Source: Chitinophaga sp. E66 (GTDB lineage: Bacteria; Bacteroidota; Bacteroidia; Chitinophagales; Chitinophagaceae). From it: 64,000 nt of DNA. Positions 61,847 through 64,000 of this stretch are shown piece after piece. Made by a program: the position numbers and the translations under genes. The DNA lies in the NCBI GenBank assembly GCA_019285755.1, contig CP079103.1, positions 558,001 to 622,000 of the forward strand, given 5' to 3'. A model generated the notes under the pieces. That model did not search any database and had not been told where the DNA came from. It worked only from the letters and a program-made list of their open reading frames with translations. Within the stretch, counting starts at the first letter, position 1; each line of letters opens with the position of its first letter.

Positions 61847-62460
61847 ATGAAAACGAACATGCCCCGTGTATTATATGCTGCATTTGTAGCCGTTGCCGTA
61901 CTGTTGGCCGCTTGCGGTAAAGATGGCGACACAGGCCCCGCAGGTCCTGCCGGTCCGCAAGGAGCGCAGGGCCCCGGAGGCGCCGCCGGTCCGCAAGGCC
62001 CGCAAGGTGAGCCCGGCACCGCCAACGTCATCTACTCAGACTGGCTGGATGTTGGATATGATGAAGATACCACCGTTATTGCCGTAGGAGATACGCTGTT
62101 CAGGTACTTCAGCGGGATCGATGTTCCCAAGCTTACCGCCGATATCGCCAGCAAGGGGACGTGAAAGTTTACATCAATCTGGGCACTGCCGCCGATCCAT
62201 ACGTCACCGCCTTGCCGGTAGCCAACCTGGTGCTCTTTAACATCTTCGTAAATATCAACTACCATTTCTACGCCGGCGCAATTGAGTTCAATTCCAATAT
62301 CGACGCCGGCACAGGCCTGAATGCGCAGAATCAGAAAGTGTGGCAGTACCGCTATGTGCTCATCCCCGGAGGCGTTGCCGCCCGCAAAGCGCCCGATGGC
62401 ACACAAGTGGATTGGAACAATTATAAATCCGTTCAGAAATACCTCAACCTGAAAGACTAA
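61847..62460 (+). CDS. Collagen-like (GXY repeat) lipoprotein (frameshifted)
   Basis: About 204 residues. Lipobox 'VAVAVLLAACGKDG'. Directly behind the Cys come about eleven Gly-X-Y triplets (GDT GPA GPA GPQ GAQ GPG GAA GPQ GPQ GEP), giving a short collagen-like stalk. A globular C-terminal domain follows ('TANVIYSDWLDVGYDEDTTVIAVGD...YVLIPGGVAARKAPDGTQVDWNNYKSVQKYLNLKD'). A shift lies near 62160. Trimerisation at the outer membrane is the family expectation. It is the last gene of the set 3 operon and ends at a strong terminator. Confidence 0.9.
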
Positions 62461-62480
62461 CCTTACTTTCAAAACATAGA

Positions 62481-62513
62481 AAAGGCTGACGTTTGCATGC
62501 GTCAGCCTTTTTT
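62481..62513. terminator. Bidirectional terminator
   Basis: AAAGGCTGACG / CGTCAGCCTTT stem (11 bp, 62481-62491 with 62500-62510), loop TTTGCATG, T-run on the plus side, A-run start on the other. It stands between the convergent collagen-like and UbiD genes. Confidence 0.92.
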
Positions 62514-62529
62514 ATGCGTTTGCAGGAGA

Positions 62530-64000
62530 TTAAATGATGCCGTGCAGTACACCGCCCTTCTTACCCATCTCGTCTACCCGCGCTTCTACTTTCGCATCCG
62601 GGATCAGCGGCGGAGCATGGTGCGGTTTGATGCGCGCATCGATGATGACAGGCCCCGTACAGCCCCAGTGTTTGTGGGAGATAAAGCTGCCGATGCCGTG
62701 CATATCATGGGAGGGATTGCTCCGGGTGAATGTCACCCACACGAAGTTGTTGATGTTCGCCGCCGTGAAGCCGGCATCGTCGCAAAGTACGATGAGCGGG
62801 AGGCCGTCCAGCTGCTTGTGTTGCAGGTGATCGTTTAATATGGCGATCTGTTGTGTGGTCTCAGTCTCGTTGACGAAGGCCGGCGCTTCCACCGCCAGAA
62901 CGCCCGGCAGGGCCATTTTAAAGTTCGTGAAGGGACGAGGTAAATCAAACCCTGCCGGCAACTCATGCCAGAGATCGCGGCGCTTGTCGCCCGCCGCGGC
63001 GATGGCTACCTTGCTGCCGGCGTTGAGGTCGCTGCCGGTGTAATCGAGCGTATCGATGGTGGTGTTGGTATAAAAGTGCAGGTCGCGCGTGGGATCGATG
63101 CGTTCCAGCATGTGGATGAGGAACTTTGCAACGTCGTGCGTATGCAGGTCAGGGTTGTCTTCTTTGGCGCAGATGAAGAGGAACTTCGCCAGGCTCAGCT
63201 GGTTGCTGCCCAGGATGTGGTTGGCGATGGTCAGGATCTCCTGCGGCTTGCGCTCCTTCAGGTACGGCGTATACCGCTCGCTGCCGATGGCGAACAACAG
63301 CGGATGCACGCCCGCGGCGTCTACCGCATGGATCTCATGCACGCCCGGAATCTCTTTAGGGATGGCGTTGCCGGTGATCTCGTGGATCAGCGCGCCGAAG
63401 CTGGTGTCTTCCTGCGGCGGTCGCCCCACCACGGTAAACGACCATATCGGGTTCTTTTTATGGTAAACCCGGCTCACTTTCATGAGCGGGAAGGGGTGCG
63501 TAAGGCTGTAATACCCCAGGTGATCACCGAAAGGCCCTTCAGGTTTGTTCTCGTGCGGTTCCACGGTGCCCGTTATCACAAAGTCCGCATCCGCTGAAAT
63601 ACAATATCCTTCATCGTCATAGAAATACCGGAAGCGACGGTTCCCCAGCGCACCGGCAAATGTCATCTCCGACAAGCCTTCCGGCAGCGGCATCACGGCA
63701 GACAGGGGATGGGAGGGCGGCCCGCCGACGAATATGCTCACCTTGAGCGGCTGTCCTTTAGCATTGGCCTTTGCCTGGTGTATACCGATGCCGCGGTGCA
63801 GTTGGTAATGCAATCCGATTTCATGATCGGGTACATATTCGTTGCCTCCCAGCTGGATGCGGTACATCCCCAGGTTGGCGTTCATGATGCCCGGCTTGTC
63901 GGCGTCTTCGGTATATACCTGCGGCATGGTCACGAAAGGACCGCCATCTTTCGGCCAGTTCACGATCTGCGGAAGTTCGCCGATGGTGGTGAAACCGTGA
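62530..64000 (-). CDS. UbiD-family decarboxylase (N-terminus outside the window)
   Basis: The C-terminal about 490 residues; the frame stays open to the window end at 64000, so the N-terminus is missing here. Typical UbiD segments: 'NLGMYRIQLGGNEYVPDHEIGLHYQLHRGIGIHQAKA', 'PLKVSIFVGGPPSHPLSAVMPLPEGLSEMTFAGALG', 'KPEGPFGDHLGYYS' (metal/prFMN-binding Glu-Asp region) and 'NHILGSNQLSLAKFLFI'. The enzyme uses prenylated FMN for reversible (de)carboxylation of aromatic or unsaturated acids, likely in menaquinone or ubiquinone-type quinone synthesis. No breaks are seen, which contrasts with its neighbours. Confidence 0.93.
   Translation of the reverse strand, partial: HGFTTIGELPQIVNWPKDGGPFVTMPQVYTEDADKPGIMNANLGMYRIQLGGNEYVPDHEIGLHYQLHRGIGIHQAKANAKGQPLKVSIFVGGPPSHPLSAVMPLPEGLSEMTFAGALGNRRFRYFYDDEGYCISADADFVITGTVEPHENKPEGPFGDHLGYYSLTHPFPLMKVSRVYHKKNPIWSFTVVGRPPQEDTSFGALIHEITGNAIPKEIPGVHEIHAVDAAGVHPLLFAIGSERYTPYLKERKPQEILTIANHILGSNQLSLAKFLFICAKEDNPDLHTHDVAKFLIHMLERIDPTRDLHFYTNTTIDTLDYTGSDLNAGSKVAIAAAGDKRRDLWHELPAGFDLPRPFTNFKMALPGVLAVEAPAFVNETETTQQIAILNDHLQHKQLDGLPLIVLCDDAGFTAANINNFVWVTFTRSNPSHDMHGIGSFISHKHWGCTGPVIIDARIKPHHAPPLIPDAKVEARVDEMGKKGGVLHGII

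Noticed and set aside
61819-62031. Minus-strand ORF rich in Gly-Pro
   Set aside because: Antisense shadow of the GXY codons of the collagen-like lipoprotein.
119-62460. Mass pseudogenisation of the region
   Set aside because: Catalytic motifs are intact on both sides of every break, and breaks strike essential-type and accessory genes alike.

Overview
The window is chromosomal DNA from a Bacteroidota bacterium, most likely a member of the Chitinophagaceae close to Chitinophaga. The evidence is three SusC/SusD outer-membrane import pairs, ECF sigma/FecR pairs, SNase, YceI and DUF2264 proteins of the type common there, TAnnTTTG promoter boxes instead of TATAAT, and many short lipoproteins. This is inferred from protein character only; no rRNA is present.

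A property of the whole window must be kept in mind. Most genes are broken by one or more single-base shifts, yet the protein stays recognisable across each break. Many breaks lie in short G/C (sometimes A/T) runs that look one base short. I read these as consensus sequencing errors, not pseudogenes, and give gene bounds for the reconstructed gene.

Layout. 0-7.6 kb: AraC regulator, a small exported protein, a divergent HxlR/yceI pair with visible operators, a cysteine-less thioredoxin-fold protein, a hot-dog thioesterase, a secreted SNase, and a GH88-DUF2264 operon behind a LacI-type palindrome. 7.7-12 kb: a minus-strand operon of exported or unknown proteins, with a methyltransferase that has lost its SAM-binding core. 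12.1-20.2 kb: tRNA-Asp, then a segment bounded by a 63-bp direct repeat that holds an ISAon1-type element, a Na+/H+ antiporter, a CheB-CheR-PAS histidine kinase and a fatty-acid desaturase; it looks like an island. 20.2-24.6 kb: P-loop NTPase, DEAD-box helicase, small unknowns, LacI regulator. 24.7-27.3 kb: myo-inositol oxygenase and a sodium/solute symporter with a perfect LacI-type operator. 28.3-32.5 kb: a hydroxyproline catabolic cluster (Schiff-base lyase, epimerase, D-amino-acid oxidase, AraC regulator) with paired half-sites 21 bp apart at both ends. 32.5-36.4 kb: XRE membrane regulator, retropepsin-like protein, AlkB, OmpA lipoprotein, with two sets of 11-bp tandem repeats. 36.7-62.5 kb: three nutrient-import loci. 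62.5-64 kb: a UbiD decarboxylase cut by the window end.

How it fits together: the cell appears equipped to import oligomers or peptides through SusCD pores, two of them under sigma/anti-sigma control, and to catabolise uronic acids, inositol and hydroxyproline. The third SusCD operon carries a zinc metallohydrolase lipoprotein and a collagen-like lipoprotein, which suggests proteinaceous substrates; a link with the hydroxyproline cluster is speculative.
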